Assembly (NCBI GenBank): GCA_946811695.1
Contig: OX328128.1
Span: 75,152,531-75,216,530, forward strand
Source: Gonocerus acuteangulatus
Taxonomy: Eukaryota; Arthropoda; Insecta; Hemiptera; Coreidae
Direction: 5' to 3'
DNA length: 64,000 bases
Positions 37,142 to 63,644 of this stretch are shown here, piece by piece; the stretch's first letter is position 1, and each line of letters begins with the position of its first letter. A model generated the notes under the pieces. That model was not told where the DNA came from. It ran no database searches and saw only the letters and a list, made by a program, of their open reading frames with translations. Position numbers and translations under genes: made by a program.

Positions 37142-38270
37142 TCTATATATATAAAAATCACGTGTCTGTTTGTTTGTTCCTTATACAAATCCACACCGTT
37201 TGACCGATTTGGACCAAACTTGGCAGACAGGTAGGTCTTGATACGGGAAATCTCCTAGGCTAAGTCAAAATAATCTACCAGCTGTCTGTCTGTATGTTTG
37301 TGCCTTACACAAATCCGCACCGTTCGTCCGATTTTGAATAAACTCGATACCGTCTCCACACCGTTCGTCCGATTTTGACTAAACTCGGTACACATGTAGA
37401 TCATAATCTGGGGAGTGTCGTAGACTAAGTCAAAAACGTCTTATAACTGTCTGTATGTATGTTTATCCCTTATAAAAATCCACACCGTCGTTCGATTTTG
37501 ACTAAACTCGGTACACATGTAGATCTTAATCTGGGGAGTGTCTTAGGCTAAGTCAAAAACGTCTTATAACTGTCTGTCTGTATGTTCGTCCCTTATACAA
37601 ATCCACACCGTTTGTCCGATTTCGACTAAACTCAGTACACACGTAGATCTTAATCTGAGGAGTGTCGTAGGCTAAGTCAAAAACGTCTTATAACTGTCTG
37701 TCTGTATGTTTGTCCCTTATACAAATCCACACCGTTCGTTCGATTATGTTTGTCCCTTATACAAATCCACACCGTTCGTCCGATATCGACTAAACTCGGT
37801 ACACATGTAGATCTTAATCTGGAGAGTGTCGTAGGCTAAGTCAAAAACGTCTACCGGCTGTCTGTCAGTAAGTTTGTTCCCTATAAAATCAAAACCGTTC
37901 TATATGTTTTGATCAAACTGGGCACACAGGTTGGTCTTGATCAGGGGATTGTCATAGGCCAAGTCAAAAACGTCTACCAGCTGCAGTCTGTATGTTTTTT
38001 TTTTGTTTTTTTTTTGTTTTGTTTTTTTTTTTTTTTTTTATTTAAATCCACTCCGTTAGACCGATTTTCACCAAACTTGGCATAAATGTATGTCTTGATA
38101 CGGGGGTTAGGTCAAAGTCGTCTAGGACTCAAAGTTGGGAGGTCACGGGTTCGAAACAGTTACAGGTTTGTGTTATTAGATTTTAATAATACTCTTTTGG
38201 TTTCTAATTTTTTTGGGGCTCTTCTATAAGCAGAAAGTAGGTGTAGCATGGCACGCCGGGTAACAGCTAG
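37142..38270 (+). mobile_element. Non-autonomous Helitron, 1129 bp
   Basis: Starts TCTATATATATAAAAAT and ends CGCCGGGTAACAGCTAG, inserted between A and T without target duplication, all Helitron hallmarks. The 3' end lacks a clear hairpin in my reading. The interior is a tandem array of roughly 124-bp units (CCGATTTTGACTAAACTCGG, then ACACATGTAGATCTTAATCT). The unoccupied target is preserved at about 16795. No Rep/helicase frame. Confidence 0.85.
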
Positions 38271-38696
38271 TGCCTATATAAAAATCATTAAAAGTATATG
38301 ATTTATCTTCCACCCCCTCTACCACCCACCTCCGCGCAAAACAAAACAACAAAAAATCTCCTATAAGCAGGGTTGCCAAACTCCTCACAGTGTTGCAACT
38401 TGTTCTTTAACAGAAATTCATCTAAACCAGCTTGCAGTTATATAATGGTAGGGATGAGCCGAAACGTATGGAGCCATGATTTTTATCGCCGAGTACGGGG
38501 TTCTCACAGTTCCAAGAGGAAAACGGAACGGGAAGAGACTCTTTGTAGTAGTGACAGACTCAGTACTCGGAACCATTCCACTCCCCACTCTCACTCAATC
38601 CAAGTTAAAAGACGTCCCAGTTTCAGTCAGTGTAGAGATGGAAAAATAACTCGCTTGCCCCGGTCACCTTTGAGTAGTTCCAAACCATGATAGGTC

Positions 38697-39690
38697 ACCA
38701 CTACCACAAAATCGTTCGGTACTTATGTGTTAGCTTCACCTGAGGTTAGAAAAGTGGGTCTCGTTCAGTGATCTGGATCATCAGCGCACGCGCAGTAGTC
38801 AATTGAAGTTGTGGCAATATGGTGACGGAAAGACCATTTATTAATGTTATCAACGAGTTGTATTGACCAAAGTTTCAATATAAAGTACTTATGTTAATCG
38901 CTCAAGGTTACATCGAAATTCTAGTTAATCCAACTCTCGGTGGAATTCAGTGGTTTATTAAAAAAATGTACAAATATTTCATGTTTAAGTTACAATTAAT
39001 CTTATTGTTATGTATCAAATGCTTAAGTTACAACTAATACCTTACAAATGTCCCGGTTGTTTGTCCTAGTTTCATGGCAGTTGAACTCATTGTTCTATAT
39101 TACCCATTGATCTATGTATATTATCAACGAGTTGGATTGACTAGAGCAGGGCCGCCACATCTCAGAGCTGGGTCCGGGACCAGATCACGGGCCCCCACTT
39201 CTCACAGCCGGGCCCCTCACTTCTCAGAGCCAGAATGAAAATTCTAGTACTTTGCTATAGGACCTTGGGCATTTTAAAATTATTTTCATCTTGAGTTTTG
39301 AGTAAAATGAGAATAAAAGCCGACAATCGGTGCTGCAAAGGTCACTTTTGGTACTTTTTTAGCGAGGATTAGCGAGGATCGGCCCGGGCCCCCACGGTGC
39401 CCGGGACCGGGCCAACTATACCCGGTTGTCCCCCCCCATGTGGCGGCCCTGGACTAGAGTTCCGATATAACGTTGAGCGAGTGGAAACACATAGCAATTA
39501 CACATGCCATTAACATAAGTACTGCACGTTTCCTGAAGGTTATATCGAAACTTGTTGATAATATCAATAAATTGTATTTCCATCGCCTTATTTGATGCTT
39601 TGATGATCCAGATCACTGAACGAGACCCACTTCTCTGACCTGAGGTGAAGCTAATACTTAAGTACAAATCGTTCCACCGCTCCAGCCTTA
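38697..39690. mobile_element. Element with about 100-bp terminal inverted repeats, carrying a hAT insertion
   Basis: TTAGCTTCACCTGAGGT, AAGTGGGTCTCGTTCAGTG and ATCTGGATCATCA (38728-38800) recur reversed at about 39590-39660. Inner words such as TATCAACGAGTTG also recur inverted. A hAT copy sits inside. Confidence 0.6.
39147..39451. mobile_element. hAT MITE, 305 bp, with 8-bp target duplication
   Basis: Same inverted ends as the element at 2424 (CAGGGCCGCCACAT). GACTAGAG flanks both sides (39139-39146, 39452-39459). It has the empty TA site (CTAGTACTTTGC near 39245) that is occupied by a Tigger-like element in the other copy. Confidence 0.9.
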
Positions 39691-40059
39691 ACCCAACTTT
39701 ACACTTCTCACCACGGTCGTATATAGGGGAAAAATCGTGGGGGGGGGCTAAAAATATTCAGGGGTATGGAATACTAGCAATCTAGAACTTTGAATAGTTA
39801 GCCAACTATAACGCTATTACACCCAAAAAAACATTATTTTCTGAACTAAGTGATCTTATGAAATTTATTTTTAAGGAATTTATGACACATTTCTACCGAT
39901 TGAATCAAAATTGGGGGGGGGGCTGCAGCTCCCCTTATAACTGCCCATGCTTGCCACTTTCTCAGTTGAGTCTTAGCTTAGCTGTTCCGGAAAGGGATAA
40001 GTTTTACTTTTCACCTCCAATCAAAGTGAAGATGTACTGTTAACAATTAAATCTTAGCG

Positions 40060-40189
40060 CAATTCCTCCCTTCCTCCATGGAAACCCGCTTATGAGGTGG
40101 ACCTCATGACGCAATCCAGAAGTGCCGACAAGAAAATTTCTCATAACACAGACATCACGGATCACGAAAATATAGGTGGTTCAAATTTG

Positions 40190-40200
<11 letters not shown>
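40060..40200 (+). repeat. Repeat with GAGGTxxACCTCATGACG core, copy 2
   Basis: Matches 16510-16640 and again runs into an (AT)n(GT)n array (40195-40255). Confidence 0.6.
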
Positions 40201-40255
<55 letters not shown>

Positions 40256-40340
40256 TGTGGATCCTAAGTTGAAAACTAAGATGTTCTAGGTAGTTGGTAA
40301 CAGCTTATTAACTCTTCAATAGTTTTGTATTTTATATTAG

Positions 40341-40342
<2 letters not shown>

Positions 40343-40396
<54 letters not shown>
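40343..40396. repeat. (AT)n microsatellite
   Basis: Uninterrupted AT units just before a Helitron-like scrap that starts GATATATAAAAATCACG. Confidence 0.9.
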
Positions 40397-40400
<4 letters not shown>

Positions 40401-40411
40401 TTTGAGGTTTG

Positions 40412-40520
40412 ATATATAAAAATCACGTGTCTGTCTGTATGTATGTATGTCAGATTTTGACCAAACTTGGCACACAGGTAGGTCTTGATACGGGAAATCT
40501 CCTAGGCTAGGTCAAAATAG
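40412..40520 (+). repeat. Helitron 5' end fragment
   Basis: ATATATAAAAATCACGTGTC and CAAACTTGGCACACAGGTAG, then CGGGAAATCTCCTAGGCTAG, match the first unit of the Helitron at 37142; the rest is missing. Confidence 0.65.
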
Positions 40521-41316
40521 TCAAATTTGTTTAAAAATCTTGTTTGTGCTCAAAATTTTGAGTAAAACTTATGCAAGTGTGAGTAAAAAGTAGGTATTTT
40601 TTATTTGATGCTCGAGGGCCATCAGTAGATATCAGGAAGTAGATATATGAATCTTTTTACTTCTGAATCAGAAGTTTTATCGTTTTTTTTTGGCGTGTTA
40701 ACCTTTTAGATCATTAATGCCTATTATATTAATTTTAAAAACAGTAAGTTTTATTATATTTTTTTTATTACACAGAATTTCCAACACTGCAAGAATCGAG
40801 TAGGTTATAGCATTGTTACCTTGTTTTGTTTACGCGTGGCGTTTTGAAATGTCAACTATGTTGGTGTTGTTTCCTTCATTATTTTTTTAAAATGTGTTTG
40901 CTTTAATTGTGAATTATGCAGATAGCTGATGATCTGCCATGAAGGACACATTGATTGGAGCATTTAGTCACCACCCTGCGCTGCTTATCTCAGATACTTA
41001 GAGCGATAAAGACGAAGGTCAGGTTCAATTGGTTATTTATCTTCATAGAAATATGTTATCAACTATTTTTATCACCTGTAAAGCAATAATTCTTGATCCT
41101 CACAAATAATTTCTATCTGTGCATTATTAGCTGTGCAAATAACTCAAAAAAACTAATAAAAAGCGTAGTATCAAATAACATTAAGGTATTATTTCCAATT
41201 GACTTTTGTTTGTTGTGTTTGCTATTAATGGGCCTTTTTAACTGTAATTAGAAATGATTGGATGATTTGAAAAATCATAGTCATAACAATATATTTTTGA
41301 ATAAATTGCATGGTGA

Positions 41317-56095
<14,779 letters not shown>

Positions 56096-56808
56096 CTGCC
56101 ATTCTATGCAGAGGAAACATTCATTCAATTCTTATTTTGTTAAATAAAAATGTTACTTAAATAAAAAAAATATTTAAACAAATTTTATTTATTTCACTCA
56201 TCCTCATGCCTTATATTCTCTCTTAAAACTAAATTCTTTCTCTACCTTGTCCATTTTCTTTTTATTATTATAGTTCTCCTAGATCACCAATAGATAGCAC
56301 ATCACGTATGAGTTGCTCTTTTCATCTCTATGAAGTTTATGCTCTCAAATACCACCTTTTTACCTGTTTTTTCAAGACCCTTCAAAAAAGTGTTCAACTC
56401 GGACTTGTTCTATTTGTGTTTTCATATAGACTATTTCTAACAATTAATGATGAGCAAATAAAAGTGTTTCCCGACACAGGGTTTGGAGCTTATTACATCT
56501 CTAGAGCTCGGAACACAAATTAAGGGCAAAATGAATTCCGCTTGACCTACACTACTCGTATATTCAATACAGTGGTCTATTATGAAGAACAACTGAATCA
56601 TTGAACAGAAAAATACATACTATGGGACGCCAAGAAAAAACGAAATACAATAAAGGGTCTAACGAAAATTTGTGCAAAATAGATTTTACTAATTGCAACA
56701 ATGTAGGTATATATAGGTGAATCAGCATAAAGCAACGTGTAAAAAATGTTGATGAACATTATAATAAAACCTGGTCTTGCGAATCATACAATAGAAAGTA
56801 ATCCTATA

Positions 56809-57469
56809 CAGTGTAGTCCCACTTATACGAAACATTCAGTTATACAACGAATTTTTTGTTCCCCGGCAAAACTCAATTTAATTCTATGCAATCAATTATT
56901 CACTTGTGTGATATTCAGTTATACACAATATTCACTTATACGAAAGCTAATTTGTTCCCCTGGTGTAAATACTATTAAGTTATTTGAAGAGACAACAGCT
57001 TTTCCACAAAATGTTTACAGACTTACCAGTGACTTACCACCACCACTCATCTCAGTTCTTCCTTGTGATTTAGTAATCCAGCTGTGTGCTATCCACTCTA
57101 TCTCGAGTGATTTCCTTCCTAACACTAATAACACAGCACGTCCCAGTGATTCATCCCCACTCTTCTTACTCGTTTTTCAGTTCTTTATACAGTAGTCACG
57201 AGTATAAAGTATTTAAAATGAATAAAAAAAAAAAAAAAACAGAACAGAACTTTTGCTTGAAGACAAAATAAAAATACTAAAAGAAGTTCATGACAGCCCC
57301 AACAAAACAAACATACACATTGCTGAACGGTTCAAATTACCTTTATCAATCCTTGCGACTATTATCGGTATGAGGAAAGGAATTGAGGGGTATTTTGTTG
57401 AAAGTAGTTTGACATGAAAGTTGAAAATATCATAATGTACAATGCTATCTAACAACAAAATATGTACAA
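56809..57469 (+). mobile_element. Tigger/pogo element, 5' end, copy 2
   Basis: After TA: CAGTGTAGTCCCACTTATAC, GAAACATTCAGTTATACAAC as in the copy at 30449. The helix-turn-helix region is shifted and broken (an A run at 57225-57238). Both copies end at the same phrase (AAAATATGTACAA), so a 5'-end-only derivative was probably the mobile form. Confidence 0.7.
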
Positions 57470-57599
57470 CCAATAAAATTGTGACTTTTTTATAAGAATT
57501 TATTTTATTTGAAAATTGACACAAAACAAAGTTGGCGAAACCAGTCATAAATGTTTCAGAAGTGATGATTTAATAATAATATTAATTTGACAATTTATT

Positions 57600-57764
57600 T
57601 ACATTTTAACGGCCATTTATAATTAATACAGAGTTTTAGGGCGGGTTATCTATAGGTTATCACGCATTTCTAGCCAGGATAGGGTTTATGCTTTATCTTT
57701 TTCCCAAATAAAAACCTTGGCCACAGAGTGCTCACGCCTTCGCTCTCACAGCCACCGGATCTCC
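57600..57764 (-). mobile_element. SINE family A, decayed
   Basis: Minus-strand copy lacking the B box (a deletion joins AAATAAAAACC to TTGGCCACAGAGTG) but with CGGAGATCCGGTGGCTGTGA and CTATCCTGGCTAGAAATGCG. Confidence 0.75.
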
Positions 57765-58767
57765 GTTTGACAATTTAACTATTAGTCAAAATACGGAAAA
57801 TAAAAAGGTTTTCGTGTTTGTGTAAACACGTGAGTAATGTACTAAAGGAAATAAAAAACTTGGGAGACTGTTATATTCGTGTTAACTCGGCAGAAGTCTT
57901 ACAATATAACGCCAGTTAGACGACGCTCAGAGGAATTTTAGCCACAAAAAATTTAGTTTTTCTATGTATTTATATTGTATTAACTGCGTAATTAGTTTTA
58001 AAAATAATATAATATGAGAATATATAACTTTCCTTATATAATATATTCTTATATAAGAATATATAATATAATATAAGAATATATAATGATAAAGATCATC
58101 TCTCAGGCCTCAATGATATTATGGAAACGCACCAAGATACCGCAGTTCCTGTGTATGTCTTCATCTGGGGGGGGGGGGGGGGGTCCCACGCAAAACTTTA
58201 AAGAAGAAGACGGTTCAACATTGACATTAAAAAAATATAGGCGATACTTTTTTTTACGAATATGTGATATGTCCTTTGAAACATCATCATTTTTTGTGTA
58301 CCGAAGTATATAAATGGCTGGTAACATTGACAAACCAATATCTTCCCTCCATGACTATTCTCATGTTGTATGGCAATAATTACTCATATATTAATATTAA
58401 TTTTTATTCAAATAATAATTGTCAGTTAAAGACTGATTAAATTTCTTGATTTCTATTTTCAAAAACTCAGATCAAATATCGCGATATTTACGAAATCTAA
58501 AAATAATTTAGATAACACAATGAAGTTATAGTCATTCAAATTTATTATTATTTTTGTATAAAAAAGACAATTTTTTTGCAAATTAAGAAATCATTTTAAA
58601 ATGTATTAAAATAATCTTAAACTATTTCTAAAATAATTGTTTTTCTTTATTAATACGCATAAATTATGCTTAAGTAGTTGCTTCCAAGTTTTAATTAGTG
58701 ATTTTCACTAAATATTTTGTACGTTCTTTTAAAATTCGAAAGTTAAATAAACAAAAAGAAAGAAGAG

Positions 58768-58803
<36 letters not shown>

Positions 58804-59005
58804 GTTAAAAGTAAGGGGGGGCATTCTTTCTGTAAGGCGTTTCTACAAGTTTGCTATGGATGGCAACACTGATTTTTTTTTCTTCGGCGCCCTCTTCTTC
58901 TGCAGAATATGAACGGTGAAGAGGTAACTTGTTATATTTTTAGATTTAAATATGTCCAGAGGCAAAACAAACTGATACAATTAATATTTATAGTGAGGAA
59001 CTAAA

Positions 59006-59682
59006 ATGTCTACCTCATGGAAACCTACAGAGAGGGAAATGCGCGATTACTTTGGGCCTGGAGAATGGGAAAATTTCTCAGACCCTCAGAAAAAGAGTCA
59101 TATTATGGCTCTGGAGAATTATAACATTATGAGAGATCTTGGTAAGGTTTTTTAACAATTATTGCATTATGTATCAAAAGTTTGCATCATTATGAAAAAA
59201 GCTCAAAAGAATTAATAAATATATTTCCCTGGTTAATGATTTAAAAATTCTTAATTAAATTGAGGCCTCTAGATGTTATCTCTTGTAATGGACATTGGAA
59301 GCTAAAATGGAGGAATAACAAAAAAAAAAAGCCATCTTCTTTATATATATATATATTGTTTTAAATTGCATTGATAAATGAAACATAGTAGTCGGAATTT
59401 AATAAATAAGTCCATAAACTAAAAATCCTAAATTTTAAAATCTTAAAGGAACAATCACGAGCATACCAGAGTACGAGATCAGACATGGCTGGTGATTGTT
59501 CTTTTAAAATTATATAAAACTTTTAATTTATTTTTTTGGACTTATTTATTAAATGACTTAGAAACTCGATGAAAAATATAAAATAACATGGTTTATTAAC
59601 ACGAAGTTTAAAACAATTTTTTTTACCCGTAAGGCCTTTACTAAAAGAAGAAGAAAATATTTGTGGTAGAGGTCAATTTGCG

Positions 59683-59759
<77 letters not shown>

Positions 59760-59798
59760 ATATATATAGCGAAATGTGGAAAGCGACCATTCAAAACC

Positions 59799-59853
<55 letters not shown>

Positions 59854-62800
59854 GGCAAGGTTAGCTCAGTGGTAGAGCACTGGATTAATAAGCTGGAGGA
59901 CATGAGTTCAAATCCCCAGCAAGCACTAAAGATTTTTTCTCCTAGTGTCTTCGTTCGAGGGATGAATTCGGCCTCCCCGACCGTCCCTAAGCCTACCCAG
60001 CCTTTAATTAATTAATTATTAAATTAATTATTAATTAATTTTAATTAATTATTTAATTAATTTTAATTAATTATTTAATAATGGGTACCTTGGTGCTAAT
60101 GACTTTAGCAGTTGAAGCAGCAAGGGGAAAATCAGGAGGCCGGAGCATAGTACTGACCACACTATCTCCTTAGTGTGTCATATGGTCATGAATCAGATAC
60201 CTCTATAGTATCTGCCCCTTAGGGCCCTTGTGGCCTGTTACAGGACTGATTTATATATCCCAATTTATATATTACAAAGAGCCCAGAGGAGCAAACACCG
60301 AAGAGGTATCTGATTCTTGACCATATGGTGCATGAGGGAGAGAGTATGGTCAGTACTATGCTCCGGCTACCTGATTTTTCACTTTGTAAGTACCCATTAA
60401 TTTTTTTTTGTGTTCGCTGGCTTTTGCGCATGCGCAGGGGCCATGTACAAAAACGAAGACTTTATGTGTCACAAAAAAGTGTCGGCTTGCTTTCGCGCAT
60501 GCGTAGTGGCGTGGCCATTTCCGAAAAAGAAGACTGTATGTGTTACAAAAAAGTGTCCGCTGGCGTTTGCGCATGCACAGTGGCCATGTACGAAAAAGAT
60601 GACTGCATGTTATACAGTACATTACATAGGTTTGTCAATACAATAAGGAAGGCAACTATTGCTAATCCCTTGCTCTTCCTCTGCTTAGTCTTGTTCCAAC
60701 TACGGTCTTTGTAAGGTGTGTTTTAAAAACTGTGTGCAAATTTTATAAATTCTTTTCACAACGGATTTATTACCTAGTGGTATGTTCTTTATAAATACAT
60801 AATATATACCTAATAACAGAAAGGCATATCAAAGAAAAAAATATATTAATGAAATTATTACTAGATTGTTCATATTTTGTTGATTACTCAAGTTTGAGTA
60901 AGGTTTAAAAAAAAGTTCCACTTCCAAATTTTTTTTTTCGATACGCCTTAAGCTTCTTCTTTACTGTCTTGAGACTTTCAGCTCCCCCTTTTAATGCAAA
61001 TTTAAATTTAGTTTAGGCAGTCAGATAGAAGCTAAAGAATCCGCGGCGCATAGTGGGCGAAAATCACCTTTTAGGTGGACAAAATCCAAAAAAGTATTTT
61101 TCACAGTGTTTATTGCAGTTTTGTTCTTGTAATTACTTTTCCATTTTTTGAACTGAAGCTATACGTGATTGTTTAAATTTCATGTTACCAATGTATATGT
61201 AATTAGCCTATTGAAGTGTAGTTTACCACATGATCCACTTCAAGAACTGTCATTAGAAATTGAGGCAGACGATTACTGACTCGTCAAAAGAAAATGCTGA
61301 AGGATGTAGCAGTATTGAATCAGACGATGATTGATGGATAATTCGTTTTTAGTGCATAATATAATTGTATATACAGTGACTCACAAAACTGTTGCAATGA
61401 TAGCTTTAATTACAAAATTTGAATACCTTGCTGTTAGAAATGTGTGTTGGGTAATGAAACAAATATATATGGTTTTAGCACATACTTAATAATTAGAAAT
61501 TAACATAATAATAATTTTATTGAAAAACAAAAATAAATTCTGAAAAACTTTAAAAATTTAACTGATTGCAACACTTTAGTGACTGAGTTAAAACTATTAA
61601 AAAACCTTTTAATTTAGTACTTTCCATGGCTTTCTTTGGCTTTAATTACGGTCTGAATATCACTTTTCACTAGATATATGTATCAATTCGTTTCGCTCAC
61701 ATAATTCTTCAATCGATTATGATGAATTTTCGCACTTGGCCAAATTTTGTTTTTTATGGAATGAAAAGTGCTCAATAATATGTATATTAGGAGACCGAGG
61801 GGCCAATCTAACAAGCTTATTGAATGATTTTCAAACCATTCCACTTATTTTTCCAATATGGTTTGGATCATTATCCTGTTGAAAAATAATATCTCCATAT
61901 TGGAATTTAAAACTTGTCAGTAGAGATGACTCGAAAATGCTTAGATATTTCTCAGGGGTCATTTTCCCTCCTATTCTGGCAATCCGTCCAACATTTTGGT
62001 CCTTTATGCACCCCAGACCATTTGACTGCCACCACTAAATTTCTGAGTAGACTGGCCTTCCCGTTAGTAATGGGAGCAGCCAGTTTTTTTTTTCCAAAGC
62101 CAGCATTGTCCATCAGTCCCAAAACGGTTCATTTTTGTTTTGTCTGACCTCTCAACTCTTCTCCAGTGGGCAGTTGTCCAATTTTCATGATTACCACAAA
62201 ATTGCACTTTTTTTATGGCACTTCGACAACTAGGCCATTAGCGCCTAGATCCTCTAATATCTCAAAAACGGTTGCTAAATCATGCTAAGTGGAAGATAAC
62301 CATTTGAAGGCATAATAAATTTCCTACAAACCAGGTTAAAGTGAAAAATTTCAATAGGACCCCCTCAGTTGGATAAAACAGTGCTTCAAGTTTGGCATGC
62401 GTCGATTCCATTCTATTGAAGGTGAAATATTACAAATTTCTATTCTAAGCTTTGCAAATCACAACTGATCTAAGCATTCAATGGAAACTCGTGAAGATGA
62501 ATTATTCTCTTTAGAGTTGATCTAATTTAGTGATATTGCTACTCTAAGCTTGAAGATAATAACAAACATTTTAATACTAGACAATTTTTTTGTTTTAATT
62601 CATTTCAGATCTGAATCCTGAAGAACCAGAATTTGTGAAAAATAAAAAGATTCGTGATGAGAAAAAAATCGAAACAGCCTGCCCTTCAAAATCTGGAGGA
62701 ACAGGTGTTATACCGAAAAAAAAGAAGAAGCCCGTATTTATACCTCCGATGGCTGCTCGAAAAGACGTCCTACAAGATGAGGCAAAGAGGTGAGACTGTT

Positions 62801-63644
62801 TATAGTTGTAAATATTTGACATCAGGCCAATAATTAGGCACAAGGGCTCAGAGGGCAGATACTGACATTACAGCACATTAGGGAAATAGTCTGGTCATTA
62901 GTATACCCGGGCAAAATAAATTCTGAAATAAGAAATGTCATATTTCAGGATAAATTTATTTATTTAAATTTTAACGTCCATTTATTATTAACTACGAATT
63001 TTAGGACGGGTTATCTATAGGTTACCAACCTTTTCTAGCCAGGTTAGGTGTGAAGCCTTTTCTTTTTTTGAAAGAAAAGCCACCACCCCTAGTGGGAATC
63101 GAACCCACGACCTTTGGCACGGAGTGTTAAGTGCTCATGCCTTAACCCTCATGGTCACCGGGTCTCCTTCAGGATAAATATTTTGCATTATTTTAAGTGA
63201 TAAAAATATAGCATACTTAATTCTTAAATTGCTAACTAAGATTGATTTTAGTTGTTCTTTACTTATCCACTTTTCATCTTCATGGCTTTTTCGAAAGTCT
63301 ATCTAGATATAATGATATGAAATATCTATATATAATGAGATGAAGATATTTAGCCATTGAGTTGATAAGGAATCAAGGAATGGTTGGGATTTGGCTAAAA
63401 AAAAAAAAAAAAGTCAGATTTTCAGAAAAATCTATATTTCCAACATTTCAGCATGCTATCTATCCGCCTATCTGTCTATCTACTTATTTATTATCAGTTC
63501 TTAGTTATTTTTAATTTTTGTTTATATTAAATCATGTGACAGGACGTCTTCTACACCTCTTAAGGAACAAGTAACTACTAACGCACTAGAATCGCCAAAC
63601 TCTTGGTCTATGGTAGAACCAACACTTGAGGACTGTAATTGGAA
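59006..63644 (+). CDS. KRAB-like box protein, 5' part (continues beyond the window)
   Basis: Exons 59006-59141, 62609-62789 and 63543-63644 join in phase (1, 2, then 2 at the open end), giving 140 residues. Residues about 12-45 read [19 protein letters not shown] and [11 protein letters not shown], which follows the KRAB-A pattern (xFxxEEW, xxQ, LENYxxLxxLG) as found in PRDM9-, SSX- and some invertebrate zinc-finger proteins. KRAB boxes act as transcriptional effector modules. Then come [12 protein letters not shown], a Lys-rich patch (PKKKKKP, residues about 81-87, possible nuclear signal), and a Ser/Thr-rich linker. No zinc finger or SET part lies within the window. The final donor GTATGT at 63645 shows the gene goes on. 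Confidence 0.5.
59688..59851. repeat. Two (AT)n arrays around a 50-bp spacer
   Basis: Arrays at about 59688-59768 (with a GTGTGT core) and 59803-59851. The second abuts the tRNA-like head of the SINE at 59852. Confidence 0.85.
59852..60170 (+). mobile_element. tRNA-derived SINE, family C (tRNA-Ile-like head)
   Basis: GGGGCAAGGTTAGCTCAGTG and GTAGAGC make a canonical D arm. The next stem carries loop TTAATAA, with AAT at the anticodon position, and GAGTTCAAATC is the B box. The acceptor arms do not pair, so it is not a working tRNA. The body includes an AATTAATT-rich stretch and the 3' module CCTTGGTGCTAATGAC...GCAAGG (60088-60124). Confidence 0.7.
60418..60640 (+). repeat. GCGCATGC minisatellite, three units of 70-73 bp
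   Basis: GCGCATGC at 60426, 60496 and 60569, each followed by CCATGTACGAAAAAGA-like, CTGTATGTGTTACAAAAAAG and TGTCCGCTGGC phrases. Inverted relative to 5145-5385. Confidence 0.75.
61374..62200 (-). mobile_element. Tc1-like transposon relic
   Basis: TA then the end CAGTGACTCACAAAACTGTT. On the minus strand a broken frame contains [38 protein letters not shown] and [19 protein letters not shown], then LAPRSPN: the D and downstream blocks of a Tc1 DD34E transposase. Stops and deletions are present, and the other inverted end was not found, so it is truncated. It lies in intron 1 of the KRAB-like gene. Confidence 0.75.
62212..62258 (-). repeat. SINE 3' stem-loop module with A tail
   Basis: Minus strand: GATCTAGGCGCTAATGGCC, TAGTTGTCGAAGTGCCATAA and AAAA. 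The arms GGCGC and GTGCC pair with one G-U. Confidence 0.65.
62958..63167 (-). mobile_element. SINE family A
   Basis: Well-kept minus-strand copy with GGAGACCCGGTGACCATGAG, GGTTAAGGCATGAGCAC and CGTGGGTTCGATTCCCAC. It lies in intron 2 of the KRAB-like gene. Confidence 0.9.
63340..63465 (-). repeat. Second, decayed copy of the Penelope-like end
   Basis: TTAGCCATTGAGTTGATAAG and GGTTGGGATTTGGCTAAA, then CTATATTTCCAACATTTCAG, parallel 9633-9735. The hammerhead core is lost. Confidence 0.5.

Larger units (their letters stand above)
56096..59005. other. Intergenic region between Gale and the KRAB-like gene
   Basis: Contains the Gale polyadenylation signal (56143), a Tigger 5' end (56809-57469), a SINE (57600-57764), a palindromic AT stretch near 58020-58085, a G tract (58168), and an A tract (58772-58800). 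A GC-richer patch at 58860-58925 (CTTCGGCGCCCTCTTCTTC) may be the promoter of the next gene. Confidence 0.5.

Noticed and set aside
37160..38060. CRISPR-like array
   Set aside because: Units of about 124 bp with no short repeat/unique spacer pattern, in eukaryotic DNA inside a Helitron.
38373..38690. 105-codon Arg/Ser-rich frame
   Set aside because: No splice context, no recognisable domain, and it lies in repeat-bearing intergenic DNA.
59852..59925. Functional tRNA-Ile gene
   Set aside because: D arm, AAT loop and B box are good, but acceptor and T stems do not pair and the sequence continues into a SINE body.
60325..60714. 129-codon frame
   Set aside because: Runs over the GCGCATGC minisatellite; the Cys-containing repeats in the translation only reflect the tandem units.
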